Origin: an uncultured Thermomicrobiales bacterium
Lineage (GTDB): Bacteria > Chloroflexota > Chloroflexia > Thermomicrobiales > UBA6265
Direction of reading: 5' to 3'
DNA length: 44,260 bases
NCBI GenBank assembly: GCA_902806345.1
Contig: CADCWF010000020.1
Location: 1 to 44,260, forward strand
Shown here: piece by piece, positions 16,133 through 23,941 of the stretch
How positions within the stretch are numbered: position 1 is the stretch's first letter
How the letters are laid out: each line of letters starts with the position of its first letter
Notes under the pieces: generated by a model
Seen by the model: the letters and a program-made list of their open reading frames with translations, nothing else
Database searches by the model: none
What the model was told of the DNA's origin: nothing
Translations under genes and position numbers: made by a program

Positions 16133-16171
16133 CATGCTGAGCGACACCAGGATCATTCCCCGGAACCCGGC

Positions 16172-16795
16172 TCAGGCGATCGGGGAGGCCACGGGCGAAG
16201 CGACCGGCGAGGCGACTGGGCTGGCGGCTGGCAGGGCCAGCGTCTCATCGGTGCCGCCGTCGCAGGGGGCGCCGAGCTCGGGGCCGTTGCCGGCGTAGGC
16301 CCGGACGAAGGCGCGCAGGCGCTCGTCGGTTGCCTCCTCGAGCCGGAGCTGGGCGCCCCAGGCCGAGACGACGACGGGCTCGGCCTGTTCCGGGTAGGGG
16401 CTGACCAGGACGTACTCGTTGCGCTCGACCAGCCGCTCGAGCAGCGTCAGTTCGCGCTCGGGCAGACCGGGCCGGAACGTGATCCAGACCGCGCCGTGCT
16501 CCTGGGAGTGGACGGCGTGCTCGGGCCGGACCGGCGCCTCGTAGAAGCCGCAGCTCTGCCAGACGGGGTTGTGGGGGCCTCCCGCAGGCGGGTCCTGCGG
16601 GTAGTCGACGTCGTCCTCGGTGTGGGCGGCCGAGTCGACCTCGAAGGTCTCCAGGCCGGCGATCTCCGGCGCCGCCGGCGTCGCCTCGTCGGCGCCCTCC
16701 TCCTGGGCGGCGAGCGGCGCCGCGAAGAGCAGGGCGGCCATCGCCGCGGTCGCCAAGGCTCGGCGAGGGGTGGGGTTCGGGCGTAGATGCTGCAT
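16172..16795 (-). CDS. DUF3105 family exported protein
   Basis: 207-aa exported protein. The ATG at 16795 has AAAGGA six bases upstream. A signal or anchor segment covers about residues 10-31 (RRALATAAMAALLFAAPLAAQ). The DUF3105 core is clear: DYPQDPPAGGPHNPVWQSCGFY, then the conserved HAVHSQEHGAVWITFRPGL segment. Function of the family is unknown, though the HSxEHG motif suggests metal binding. The C terminus is a run of PVAS repeats (ASPVASPVASPVASPIA), coded by a 12-bp tandem repeat, which may be a flexible surface tail. It has its own hairpin terminator downstream. Confidence 0.85.
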   Translation of the reverse strand: MQHLRPNPTPRRALATAAMAALLFAAPLAAQEEGADEATPAAPEIAGLETFEVDSAAHTEDDVDYPQDPPAGGPHNPVWQSCGFYEAPVRPEHAVHSQEHGAVWITFRPGLPERELTLLERLVERNEYVLVSPYPEQAEPVVVSAWGAQLRLEEATDERLRAFVRAYAGNGPELGAPCDGGTDETLALPAASPVASPVASPVASPIA

Positions 16796-17122
16796 GACGA
16801 TCCTTTCTCGACTATGGGGACGGCTCGGCGCGACCTCGCCGCGCCTCCATGGAGGGTAGCCCACCCGGCCGGTTCCGTGCCGATCCGGGGACGGTCGTCC
16901 CCAGCCGGAGGGTGATCCAGGAGACGGGCCATTGGTGGCGACGAGGCGGCCGCTCTGCGGCCGGGCGACCAGCGGGACGAGCGTGCCCTGCCGTCTCGCT
17001 TGCGCCGGCATCCGCGTCAGGGTCCGGCGTCGACCCGCTGCGCCTGCCTGGAGGGGAGAAACGCTGCCACGTCCGCGATGGCGGGCGGAATCTCCTGACG
17101 AGACCGAATCCGACCGCACCGG
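16796..17122. other. Intergenic region, no gene recognised
   Basis: 327 bp between two minus-strand genes. Reading frames here are short or low-complexity. A small GCGGCCG-CTCTG-CGGCCG hairpin lies near 16967-16985. It presumably contains the promoter of the DUF3105 gene. Confidence 0.4.
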
Positions 17123-18082
17123 CTACGGAATCGGATCCTCCGCCGCAACGGCGACCTCGGCGGCGATGCCGCGGAGGACGGCGCGCAGCTCCGGCGGCTC
17201 GGCGACGACGAAGGGGAAGCCGAGGCCGATCAGGTAGCGGGCGGCCCAATCGAGATCCTCGACGTTGAAGCGGAGGGCGACGCCGCCGTCGGCCGGCTCC
17301 AGCACCGCCTCGTGGGGGGCAACTCGGGTCCGCACCGCCTCGAGCGTCGTCGCCAGGAGCGCTTCCACCTTCCAGCAGCCAGGCGCCGCGGCGAGGGCGT
17401 CCTGGACGAAGGCGATCGGGTCGAAGTCGGGTGGCGGGGCGAAGCGCTCGCCCAGCGGCTCGATGGCGCCGATCCGGTCGAGCCGGAAGAGGCGGGGTCC
17501 GCCCCGCAGGTGGCACCACGCCGGCAGGTACCAGCGCCGCCCGAACTGGACCAGACCGTAGGGTTCGACCACCCGCTCCGAGGCCTCACCCTGGGCGGAG
17601 GTGTAGGAAAGGCGGACCTGCCGGCCGCCGTGGGCCGCCTCGCTGAGCGTCAGGACATCGGCGGTCGCGGGGGCGTCCGGGGGCCGGGCGGCGTCGATCG
17701 TCAACGTCCGCTGGACGGCGGCGACGCGCTGCCGCACGTCGGGCGGCAGGGCCCGCTCCAGCTTGGCGAGGGCACCCTCGACGGCCGCCGGCCCCGCCGC
17801 CAGACCCAGCCGCCGCGCCGCCATCAGGCCGAGGGTTGCGGCCAGCGCCTCGTCGTCGGTGAAGAGCAGGGGCGGCAGCCGGAAGCCGTGCCGCAACCGG
17901 TAGCCGCCGTGGCGGCCGCGCTCCGTCTCGACCGGGATGCCGAGGTCCTGGAGCATCGTGACGTAGCGGCGGACCGTGCGGAGGTCGACCTCCAGCCGCT
18001 CGGCGATCTCCGGGCCGGAAAGCCGGCCCCGCGCCTGGAGCAACTCCAGGACCGTCAGGACCCGCGTCGTCGGGTGGTACAT
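17123..18082 (-). CDS. WYL-domain transcriptional regulator (DeoR/YafY-like)
   Basis: 319-aa regulator. An N-terminal helix-turn-helix of the HTH_11 type (LTVLELLQARGRLSGPEIAERLEVDLRTVRRYVTML, about residues 7-45) is followed by the usual wing with GRHGGYRL, a linker and a WYL domain. The WYL domain contains VRLSYTSAQGEASERVVEPYGLVQFGRRWYLPAWC. A C-terminal WCX extension is present. WYL domains sense nucleic-acid or nucleotide ligands in several families. Start chosen at the ATG at 18082 next to the HTH; the longer frame to 18151 adds a low-complexity leader. It is divergent from the small ORF at 18264, a plausible target. Confidence 0.92.
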   Translation of the reverse strand: MYHPTTRVLTVLELLQARGRLSGPEIAERLEVDLRTVRRYVTMLQDLGIPVETERGRHGGYRLRHGFRLPPLLFTDDEALAATLGLMAARRLGLAAGPAAVEGALAKLERALPPDVRQRVAAVQRTLTIDAARPPDAPATADVLTLSEAAHGGRQVRLSYTSAQGEASERVVEPYGLVQFGRRWYLPAWCHLRGGPRLFRLDRIGAIEPLGERFAPPPDFDPIAFVQDALAAAPGCWKVEALLATTLEAVRTRVAPHEAVLEPADGGVALRFNVEDLDWAARYLIGLGFPFVVAEPPELRAVLRGIAAEVAVAAEDPIP

Positions 18083-18263
18083 CCGCGCCGCTCCCCCTCG
18101 TTCCCCCGATTGTCGGTCATCTCGCCGAAAGAGGACCCTTCCTGTCCGCATTGCGGCGTAGGATGGTGGCAGGTGGAGAACGGATGTTCGCCCATCGTCC
18201 GGCCCGCGTCCAGTCCCCGCCGCCGCCGCACCCCGGCGGGCACGAACCAGGAGGCGTCACACG

Positions 18264-18506
18264 ATGTTGCGGAGCTATTGGGATTTCGAGCAGCACGCGC
18301 GCCACACCGAGCGCGCGGCGATGACCGAGGCGGAACGGGCGCGTCAGTTGGCCCTGGTTCCGGCCGCCGAGGGGGGCGGACGCGGTATCGGACTCGGCTT
18401 CGTCGCCTGGCTGCGCGCCGGCGGCGCCCGGGTCGAGGCGTGGGTGGCGGGGACGCCGCGGCAGGGTGCCCCGGCCCCGGCGCCGTGCCACGAGCGGGCG
18501 GTCTGA
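18264..18506 (+). CDS. Small protein of unknown function, 80 aa
   Basis: Starts at an ATG with AGGAGG about nine bases upstream. The N-terminal half is a charged helix (DFEQHARHTERAAMTEAERARQLALV). The middle contains a short apolar segment GRGIGLGFVAWLRAGGARVEAWVAG, typical of small membrane-associated proteins common in this group. The tail is Pro/Ala-rich. It is divergent from the WYL regulator (181 bp), so regulation by it is plausible. No family assigned. Confidence 0.6.
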   Translation: MLRSYWDFEQHARHTERAAMTEAERARQLALVPAAEGGGRGIGLGFVAWLRAGGARVEAWVAGTPRQGAPAPAPCHERAV

Positions 18507-18556
18507 TCCGGTTGACCGTCCTCGCCCCCGATCCATCGGGCGCTACGGAGAGACCG

Positions 18557-18907
18557 GTGCCACCACGCAAAGCGACCGTCGAGAGCTCCTGCGATGGGTT
18601 CCGCCGGAGCGACCATCGGCAGACGCTTGCCTCCCTCACCGACGACGTCGTTTGGCGCCGCCCCGGGTTCAAGCACCGGGGGGCAAGGCCGCGTTCGCCG
18701 GGGAGATTGAGAACGACTGGTTCGTCGGCAGCCCGGAGCTGACCGTCGACCGCCTCACCCCAGTAGCCGACACCGTGGTGGCGATCGGCGCCGGCGAGAC
18801 GACACACACGAGCGGAACGGTCCATCGGGTCGCCTTCTGCGATGACTTCACGTTCGCGGGCGAAAAGGTCCGCCGGGTCGAGCCGTACGTCGTCCCCCCC
18901 CGTGTGA
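18557..18907 (+). pseudogene. SnoaL-like/NTF2-fold protein broken by two homopolymer frameshifts
   Basis: A nuclear transport factor 2-like protein of about 116 residues can be read only across two frame changes. It starts at GTG 18557 (GGAGAG upstream) with SDHRQTLASLTDDVVWRRPGFKH. It then needs one extra base in the G6 run at 18678-18683 to continue with GKAAFAGEIENDWFVG, PVADTVVAIGAGETTHTSG and VAFCDDFTFAGEKVRRVEPYVV. It needs one base fewer in the C8 run at 18894-18901 to reach the TGA at 18905-18907. The pieces match the ketosteroid-isomerase-like family (polyketide cyclase SnoaL type). The errors compensate and both sit in homopolymers, so sequencing error is as likely as real decay. 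Confidence 0.7.
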
Positions 18908-18953
18908 GGCGAGATCGACGGCAGAACGCGGGCGGCACGAGCGGGGGCGACGG

Positions 18954-19511
18954 ATGGGCGACCGGATCGTGGCGCGGTGGCGGGAGTGGTCCGGCGACGG
19001 CATCCAGCACCTCGAGCTGCACGGGGGACCGGACGGGGTCGTCGCCGAGGCGGTGGTCGTCGCCGAGGAGGCGGGCAATCCCTTTGCCGCCCGGTTCAAG
19101 ATCGCCTGCGACGGCGCCTGGCGGACGCTCCGGGTGGAGGCCGGCGTGGTCGGTGACGAGCGGCGGATCGACCTCGTCGGCGACGGCGACGGCCGCTGGA
19201 CGGACGGCGCGGGCACCCCGCTCGCGGAGCTCGGCGGGGCGGTCGATGCCGACCTGGCGCTGACCCCGTTCACCAACACGCTGCCGATCCGCCGGCTTGG
19301 GCTGGGGGCGGGGGAGTCGGCCGAGATCCGGGTGGTTTACGTCGAGCTGCCGGCGTTCGCGGTGACGACCGACCCGCAGCGGTACACCTGCCTCGAACCC
19401 GGACGCCGCTACCGCTACGAGTCGCTGGAGAGCGGCTTCGTCCGCGAGATCGACATCGACGGGAACGGGCTGGTCGTGACCTACCCTGGACTGTTTCGGC
19501 GGGTGCTGTAG
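18954..19511 (+). CDS. Putative glycolipid-binding protein (DUF1089 family)
   Basis: 185-aa protein matching the putative glycolipid-binding family. Visible features are the beta-rich GIQHLELHGGPDGVVAEAVV start, FKIACDGAWRTLRVEAGVVGDERRIDLVGDGDGRWTDG, then DLALTPFTNTLPIRRLGL and VVYVELPAFAVTTDPQRYTCLEPGRRYRYESLESGF. No signal peptide, so it is probably cytoplasmic. The start is the ATG at 18954 with a G-rich weak SD. It begins 46 bp after the SnoaL-like pseudogene. Ligand unproven. Confidence 0.85.
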   Translation: MGDRIVARWREWSGDGIQHLELHGGPDGVVAEAVVVAEEAGNPFAARFKIACDGAWRTLRVEAGVVGDERRIDLVGDGDGRWTDGAGTPLAELGGAVDADLALTPFTNTLPIRRLGLGAGESAEIRVVYVELPAFAVTTDPQRYTCLEPGRRYRYESLESGFVREIDIDGNGLVVTYPGLFRRVL

Positions 19512-19560
19512 ACGCACGAGTGGCGCGCCGGCAGGCAGCCGGCCGCGAGAGGAGCATCGG

Positions 19561-19905
19561 GTGGTGGAGTTCGAGGCGGTCCGGTCGCTCGCCCTGGCGC
19601 TGCCGGAGGTGGAGGAGGGGACCTGGTACGGGACACCCTCGTTCAAGATCCGCGGCAAGTCGTTCGCCCGCCTTCGGGAAGACGGCCTCTTCGTCCTCCG
19701 GGTCGATCCCGGGCTGCGGGAGATCCTGATCCGGGAGCGGCCGGATGCCTACCTCGTCACGCCCCACTACCAGGACTACCCCTACGTGCTGGTACGGCTG
19801 GGCGCCGTCGACGCGGCGGAGCTGGGCGACCTCCTGGCCGATGGCTGGGCCGAGGTGGCGCCGAAGAAGCTGGCGGCGGGGTTCGCGGCCCGCGGCAGCG
19901 GCTAG
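19561..19905 (+). CDS. MmcQ/YjbR family DNA-binding-fold protein
   Basis: 114-aa single-domain protein of the CyaY-like MmcQ/YjbR fold. Key segments are EVEEGTWYGTPSFKIRGKSFARLREDGLFVLRVD and the C-terminal LLADGWAEVAPKKLAAGF. Starts at GTG 19561 behind GAGAGGAG. The family is small, cytoplasmic and of uncertain role, often found among small stand-alone enzymes as here. It follows the glycolipid-binding gene by 49 bp and may share its transcript. Confidence 0.9.
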   Translation: MVEFEAVRSLALALPEVEEGTWYGTPSFKIRGKSFARLREDGLFVLRVDPGLREILIRERPDAYLVTPHYQDYPYVLVRLGAVDAAELGDLLADGWAEVAPKKLAAGFAARGSG

Positions 19906-20007
19906 CCGGGGCGGGAGCCGGCATGAGACGGCTCCGGTTCGGCGTCTCGTTGGACGTGGCTAGCCGCACGAGGCGGCCGGCCGCCGGACACGGAGTGGAG
20001 GATAACG

Positions 20008-20193
20008 ATGCTGCCCTACACCGCACTCGACCGGATCGCCGCGATGCGCGCCAGGTACGGTCTGCTGGAGGCGGCGCGGGAGCGAGGCGACCGCCGGACG
20101 CTCTGGACCCGCTGGTTCCAGCGAACGGCCGCGGCGGGCCGGGTAGGGGCGCCCGGGAGGGAGCCGGGAGGTCAACGGGCTGACGCCGCATGA
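20008..20193 (+). CDS. Small MLPYTA protein, copy 1 (61 aa)
   Basis: Starts at ATG 20008 with GGAGG six bases upstream. The N terminus MLPYTALDRIAAMRARYGL matches that of the 58-aa protein at 23942 in 13 of the first 22 residues, although the C-terminal halves differ. The rest is basic and then Gly/Arg-rich. I know no family for it. The conserved start and good SD argue for a translated small protein; it precedes the cupin gene. Confidence 0.55.
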   Translation: MLPYTALDRIAAMRARYGLLEAARERGDRRTLWTRWFQRTAAAGRVGAPGREPGGQRADAA

Positions 20194-20218
20194 CGAATCG
20201 GAGGTGGAGGAACCTTCT

Positions 20219-20725
20219 GTGTCGATCGAGATGCTCGTTTCCCCAGTGGTCCGTTCGATGAGCGGCGAGAACGCCCGCTGGTACGATCTGAGCGGGCAGC
20301 CCCTGGCCGTGTTGCTCCACGGGGAGGAGACCGACGGCCGCATCGCCGCGGTCGAGGTCGTCGAGACCAGGGGCAAGCACCCGCCGCGTCACGTCCACCA
20401 CCGCCACGACGAGCTGCACTACGTGCTGGAGGGCGAGTTCACCTTCGAGGTCGACGGGCGGCGGTCGTTCGCCCCGGCCGGGACGCTCGTCTTCGTGCCG
20501 CGCGGGGCCGAGCACGGCTGGGCGGTCGAGCGGGAGCCGGCCCGGCTGCTGGTCGTCTGCACGCCGGGCGGGCTGGAGGACGGGTTCCTGGAGACCAGCC
20601 AGCCCGCGTGGTCGCTCGACCCGGCGACCAGACCGGCGCCCCCGACCGGCGGTGCCGGGTGCCTCCACCTTGCCGAACGGTTCGACTCCGAGGTGACCGG
20701 GCCCCCGGTCGAGCCGGCGCGGTAG
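20219..20725 (+). CDS. Cupin-domain protein
   Basis: 168-aa single-cupin protein. Start is the GTG at 20219, eight bases after GGAGG; an earlier in-frame GTG at 20204 lacks an SD. The metal-binding cupin motif 1 is seen as PRHVHHRHDELHYVLEGEFTFEVDG (His, His, Glu) and motif 2 as PAGTLVFVPRGAEHGW (His). No second domain, so the reaction cannot be named; dioxygenase, isomerase or ligand-binding roles are all possible. A hairpin terminator follows at 20825-20854. Confidence 0.88.
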   Translation: MSIEMLVSPVVRSMSGENARWYDLSGQPLAVLLHGEETDGRIAAVEVVETRGKHPPRHVHHRHDELHYVLEGEFTFEVDGRRSFAPAGTLVFVPRGAEHGWAVEREPARLLVVCTPGGLEDGFLETSQPAWSLDPATRPAPPTGGAGCLHLAERFDSEVTGPPVEPAR

Positions 20726-20824
20726 CCGACGACCTCGCGGCGGCGAGCCGCGAGGCCTCCCGCGCCGCCCGGCCGGGTTCGCGGCTGAGCCGGCTCGGTT
20801 CGCCGTTGGGATGAATGTCGCTGG

Positions 20825-20854
20825 AGCCCCTCGCCGGAACGGAGGCGAGGGGCT
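20825..20854 (+). terminator. 11-bp hairpin after the cupin gene
   Basis: AGCCCCTCGCC at 20825-20835 pairs perfectly with 20844-20854 around an 8-nt loop, followed by TCCCC. It separates the cupin gene from the ArsR operon. Confidence 0.65.
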
Positions 20855-20914
20855 TCCCCGTGGCCGCCGGCGAGGCGCCGGCAGCGCCTTGACGGCCGCT
20901 CGTCCATGGTTCAG

Positions 20915-20936
20915 TCTATAACCGATCGGTTATAGA
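20915..20936. promoter_or_regulatory. 22-bp perfect palindrome, probable ArsR-family operator
   Basis: A perfect 22-bp dyad centred on CCGATCGG with AT-rich outer arms (TATAAC/GTTATA), 15 bp before the ArsR start. AT-rich dyads directly upstream of an ArsR-type gene are typical autoregulatory operators. The TATAAC or TATAGA parts may double as the -10 element. Binding itself is inferred. Confidence 0.75.
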
Positions 20937-20951
20937 ACGGAGCGGTGATGG

Positions 20952-21320
20952 ATGACCCCTGACGGACTGAGCGCGGTGTTCGGGGCGCTGGCGGACCCCA
21001 CCCGGCGGGCGATCCTGGCGCGGCTGGCCGAGGGCGACGCCACCGTCGGCGAACTCGCCGCGCCCTTCCGGGTGTCGCAGCCGGCCATCTCCCGCCACCT
21101 GCGGGTGCTCGAGCAGGCGGGGCTCGTCTCGCGCCACCGGCGGGCGACCGCCCGCCTCAGCCACCTCGAGGCGGACCCGTTGCGAGAAGCGACGGCCTGG
21201 CTGGCACGCTACCAGGCATTCTGGAACGAACGCCACGACCGGCTCGACGCGCTGCTGACGGCGCTGCAAGACGACGGCTCCGGCCGACCGGGGCCGCTCG
21301 ACCAGATCGCTGCGTCGTGA
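20952..21320 (+). CDS. ArsR/SmtB-family transcriptional repressor
   Basis: 122-aa winged-helix regulator. The core reads GALADPTRRAILARLAEGDATVGELAAPFRVSQPAISRHLRVLEQAGLVSRHRRATARLSHLEADPL. It lacks the CxC metal site of arsenic sensors and so belongs to the metal-independent ArsR type commonly coupled to AHSA1/SRPBCC genes. Such a gene lies at 22072. ATG at 20952. The 22-bp palindrome upstream indicates self-repression and probably control of the following genes. Confidence 0.93.
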   Translation: MTPDGLSAVFGALADPTRRAILARLAEGDATVGELAAPFRVSQPAISRHLRVLEQAGLVSRHRRATARLSHLEADPLREATAWLARYQAFWNERHDRLDALLTALQDDGSGRPGPLDQIAAS

Positions 21321-21448
21321 CGAGCAGGGCCGGGGGAGCCGAAAGCGCCCCGGGCCGGGCTCGAGGCGGTTGGGCGGGGCTTGGGGGCGGGGGCCGCGAA
21401 CGGGGCCGTACCCGATCTCCCCGTTCGGCACCGACGGGAGGACGAGGG

Positions 21449-21892
21449 ATGACGGAGAACGATGCCAGCGGCGGGGTTCCGCGGATGTCGGACACACCGA
21501 ACCCGGCCCTCCGCCGGCTCGACCGGTTGGTCGGCACCTGGGACGTTGCCGGCGACGACATAGCCGGCCGGGTGACCTTCGCGTGGATGGAGGGCGGTTT
21601 CTTCCTCACCCAGACGGTCGACCTCGTCCACGGTGGGCGGCGGATCACGGGCGTGGAGTACATCGGGTACGACCCGGCGTCGGGGCGGCTGACGTCGCAC
21701 TACTTCGGCAACCAGGAGCTCCCGCTCACCTACGACTGGGAGGTCGAGGGCGACACGCTGACGATCTGGGGCGGGTCGGTCGGATCCGCGGCCCGCTACC
21801 TGGGCACCTTCAGCCCGGACGGCACGGTCAACGCGGGCCGCTGGGGGTGGCCCGGGGGCGGCTACGCCTCGACCATGACTAAGATGGCCTGA
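21449..21892 (+). CDS. DUF1579-like small beta-barrel protein
   Basis: 147-aa protein starting at ATG 21449 with GGGAGGACGAGGG upstream. The opening LRRLDRLVGTWDVAGDDIAGRVTFAWMEGGFFLTQTVD and the middle GVEYIGYDPASGRLTSHYFGNQ are characteristic of DUF1579-type, lipocalin-like proteins. No signal peptide, so cytoplasmic. Function unknown. It lies 128 bp after the ArsR gene and is probably in the same regulon. Confidence 0.78.
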   Translation: MTENDASGGVPRMSDTPNPALRRLDRLVGTWDVAGDDIAGRVTFAWMEGGFFLTQTVDLVHGGRRITGVEYIGYDPASGRLTSHYFGNQELPLTYDWEVEGDTLTIWGGSVGSAARYLGTFSPDGTVNAGRWGWPGGGYASTMTKMA

Positions 21893-22071
21893 ACCGGGTC
21901 CGATCCACTCCGAGGCCCGGGGACCAGCCTTGGTCGGGCATCGATGGGCGGCCCGGCGTGATGCCCGGAGTCGTGGCGGCCGCCGCCGGGACCGCGCCAC
22001 CGGGGATGACTCGCCTCGCGCCTGCCGAGCCGGGGCGATCGGGCAAGCGCCGTTCGTGAGAGGAGTCATCC

Positions 22072-22557
22072 GTGGGGCGGACCGAGATCGTCGCGGTGCC
22101 GGGGAGCCACCAGATCCTGATCACTCGCGGGTTCGCGGCGGCGCCCGCGCTGGTGTTCCGCGCCCACACCGAGCCGACGCTGCTCGCGCGGTGGCTGGGG
22201 CCGCAGGGGATGACCGTGACGGTCGAGCGGATGGAACTCCGCGACGGCGGCACCTGGCGCTATGCGCACCGGGACGCCGAAGGCGCCGAGTACGGCTTCC
22301 ACGGGGTCTTCCACGGCCCGCCCTCACCCGAGGCGGGCATCGTCCAGACCTTCGAGTTCGACGGAGCGCCGGGCCACGTCTCCCTGGAAACGCTCACGTT
22401 CGAGGAACGCGACGGCCGGACCTTGGTGACCTCCAACGCCGTCTACCAGTCGGTGGCGGACCGGGACGCGATGGTCGCGTCCGGGATGGAGGCCGGGGTC
22501 CGCGAGGGGTACGAACGGCTGGACGCCCTCCTCGCCGGGCTCGCCCCGCCCGGCTGA
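22072..22557 (+). CDS. SRPBCC/AHSA1-family protein
   Basis: 161-aa protein of the activator-of-Hsp90-ATPase-homologue (START/Bet v1-like) superfamily. Signature segments are ITRGFAAAPALVFRAHTEPTLLARWLGPQGMTVTVERMELRDGGTWRYAHRD and the C-terminal GMEAGVREGYERLDALL helix. The start is a GTG at 22072, six bases after GAGAGGAG. Such proteins bind hydrophobic ligands and often travel with an ArsR regulator, as here. A strong intrinsic-type terminator follows. Confidence 0.92.
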   Translation: MGRTEIVAVPGSHQILITRGFAAAPALVFRAHTEPTLLARWLGPQGMTVTVERMELRDGGTWRYAHRDAEGAEYGFHGVFHGPPSPEAGIVQTFEFDGAPGHVSLETLTFEERDGRTLVTSNAVYQSVADRDAMVASGMEAGVREGYERLDALLAGLAPPG

Positions 22558-22564
22558 CCCCGCA

Positions 22565-22602
22565 CCGCCTCCTCCGGTTCACCGGACGACCGGAGGAGGC
22601 GG
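22565..22602 (+). terminator. 13-bp perfect hairpin after the AHSA1 gene
   Basis: CCGCCTCCTCCGG at 22565-22577 pairs exactly with 22590-22602 around a 12-nt loop. It begins eight bases after the stop codon and is followed by TTGTCGATT, a weak T-containing tail. Confidence 0.7.
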
Positions 22603-22690
22603 TTGTCGATTCGGCGCGCCTCCGACCGACGATTCACGCGGGAGACGGCCCGGCGACGATCGGCAACCGGATGGAGGAGGTGGCACGGCC

Positions 22691-23095
22691 ATGGAGTGGA
22701 AGTTGGAGGCGGTGACGGTCCCCGTCGCGGACGTGGACCGGGCGAAGCGGTTCTACGGCGAGCAGGCGGGGTTCGCGGTCGACCTTGACGTACCCATCGG
22801 TAACGGGACGCGCCTGGTTCAGCTGACCCCACCTGGGTCGAGTTGCTCCATCCACCTGAACACCGGGATCGCCGGCCCGCCGCCGGGGTCGCTCCAGGGG
22901 TTGCTGCTCGTGGTCGATGACGTCGACGCGGCCCGGGCCGAGCTGGTCGGGCGCGGCGTCGCGGCCACCCCCGTTCGCCACATGGAGGGGGGCGAGTGGG
23001 TCGACGGGCGGGGCGGCCCCTGGAACTCGTTCGTCCACTTCAACGACCCCGACGGCAACGGCTGGGCCGTCCAGGAGCGCCCTGCCGGCGCTTGA
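22691..23095 (+). CDS. VOC-family (glyoxalase/dioxygenase-like) protein
   Basis: 134-aa vicinal-oxygen-chelate fold protein. It begins MEWKLEAVTVPVADVDRAKRFYGEQAGFAVDLD. The second beta-alpha unit starts LLLVVDDVDAARAELVGRGV, and the end reads FVHFNDPDGNGWAVQER, with the Glu often used for metal binding. Substrate unknown. ATG at 22691 follows a GGAGGAGG-type SD. It lies downstream of the terminator of the AHSA1 gene, so it may be transcribed separately. Confidence 0.9.
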   Translation: MEWKLEAVTVPVADVDRAKRFYGEQAGFAVDLDVPIGNGTRLVQLTPPGSSCSIHLNTGIAGPPPGSLQGLLLVVDDVDAARAELVGRGVAATPVRHMEGGEWVDGRGGPWNSFVHFNDPDGNGWAVQERPAGA

Positions 23096-23166
23096 CGCCG
23101 CGGCTTGCGGCTCGTCGGCTTCGCCGCGCCGGAGTCGGCCCGGCGGGGGGGAACGGAGGCTTGGCC

Positions 23167-23781
23167 ATGGGGATGGTCGGCACGTCGCTGACGGTGTCGC
23201 TGGACGGGTTCATCGCCGGGCCGAACGACGGCCCCGCCAACCCCCTCGGCGACGGGGGCGAGCGGCTCTTCGCGTGGTACGCCGGCGGCGACACAGAGTA
23301 CGTGGTGCCGAGCGGCGGGATGACCTTTAACGTCTCGCCGGCCAGCGCCGCGATGCTGCGGGAGACCTACCCGGCCTGCGGCGCCTTGGTCACCGGGAGG
23401 CGGACGTTCGACATCGCCAAGGGGTGGGGCGGCCGCCACCCGCTCGACGTCCCGGTCTTCGTCGTCACCCACGCCGTCCCCCCGGAGTGGGTCGGGCGGG
23501 ACGCGCCGTTCACCTTCGTCACGGACGGGGTCGAGCGCGCAGTCGAGCTGGCCAGGGCGGTCGCCGGGGAGAAGAACGTCGGCGTCGGGGCGGCCAGCAT
23601 CGTCCAGCAGTGCCTCCGGGCCGGGCTGCTCGACGAAATCCAGGTCGAGCTTGTGCCAGTCCTGCTCGGTGGCGGGGTCCGGTTGTTCGACCACCTCGGC
23701 ATCGGGCCGGTGGCGCTGGAGCGGACCGCGGTGATCCCGGGCGACGGGGTGACGCACCTACGGTTCCGGGTCGTCAGGTAG
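23167..23781 (+). CDS. Dihydrofolate reductase-family protein (RibD C-terminal-like)
   Basis: 204-aa protein of the RibD-C/DHFR-like family. Features are SLTVSLDGFIAGPN near the start, VTGRRTFDIAKGWGG, VFVVTHAVPPEW, the Gly-rich VGVGAASIVQQCLRAGLLDEIQVELVPVLLGGGVRLFD (NADPH-site-like) and a final HLRFRVVR strand. Start at ATG 23167 with GGAGG seven bases upstream; an ATG at 23173 is an alternative. These are predicted reductases of unknown substrate rather than the true folate enzyme. Confidence 0.9.
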   Translation: MGMVGTSLTVSLDGFIAGPNDGPANPLGDGGERLFAWYAGGDTEYVVPSGGMTFNVSPASAAMLRETYPACGALVTGRRTFDIAKGWGGRHPLDVPVFVVTHAVPPEWVGRDAPFTFVTDGVERAVELARAVAGEKNVGVGAASIVQQCLRAGLLDEIQVELVPVLLGGGVRLFDHLGIGPVALERTAVIPGDGVTHLRFRVVR

Positions 23782-23941
23782 GCGGAGCGGGCGCCCCGCC
23801 CCGAGCGGCACGGGCGAACGGCCGGAGGGGCAATCCGGACCGGCCGACGACGACTCACGGCGGGCGGGTCGAAGCGTCTTACCCGTGAGCGGCGGCCGGG
23901 TGCGTCATCGGGCGCGGGGTCGTCGGAAAGGGGACCCGAGG

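Larger units (their letters stand above)
15772..16171. other. Convergent intergenic region with terminator and interspersed 12-mer
   Basis: 400 bp between convergent genes. No CDS was recognised. It holds the strong bidirectional hairpin at 16053-16094 and a copy of the interspersed GGGGTGAGGGCT element at 16121-16132. Confidence 0.6.

Noticed and set aside
22996..23166. N-terminal extension of the RibD/DHFR-like protein
   Set aside because: It lies inside the VOC gene in another frame, and a GGAGG-preceded ATG at 23167 fits the family N terminus.
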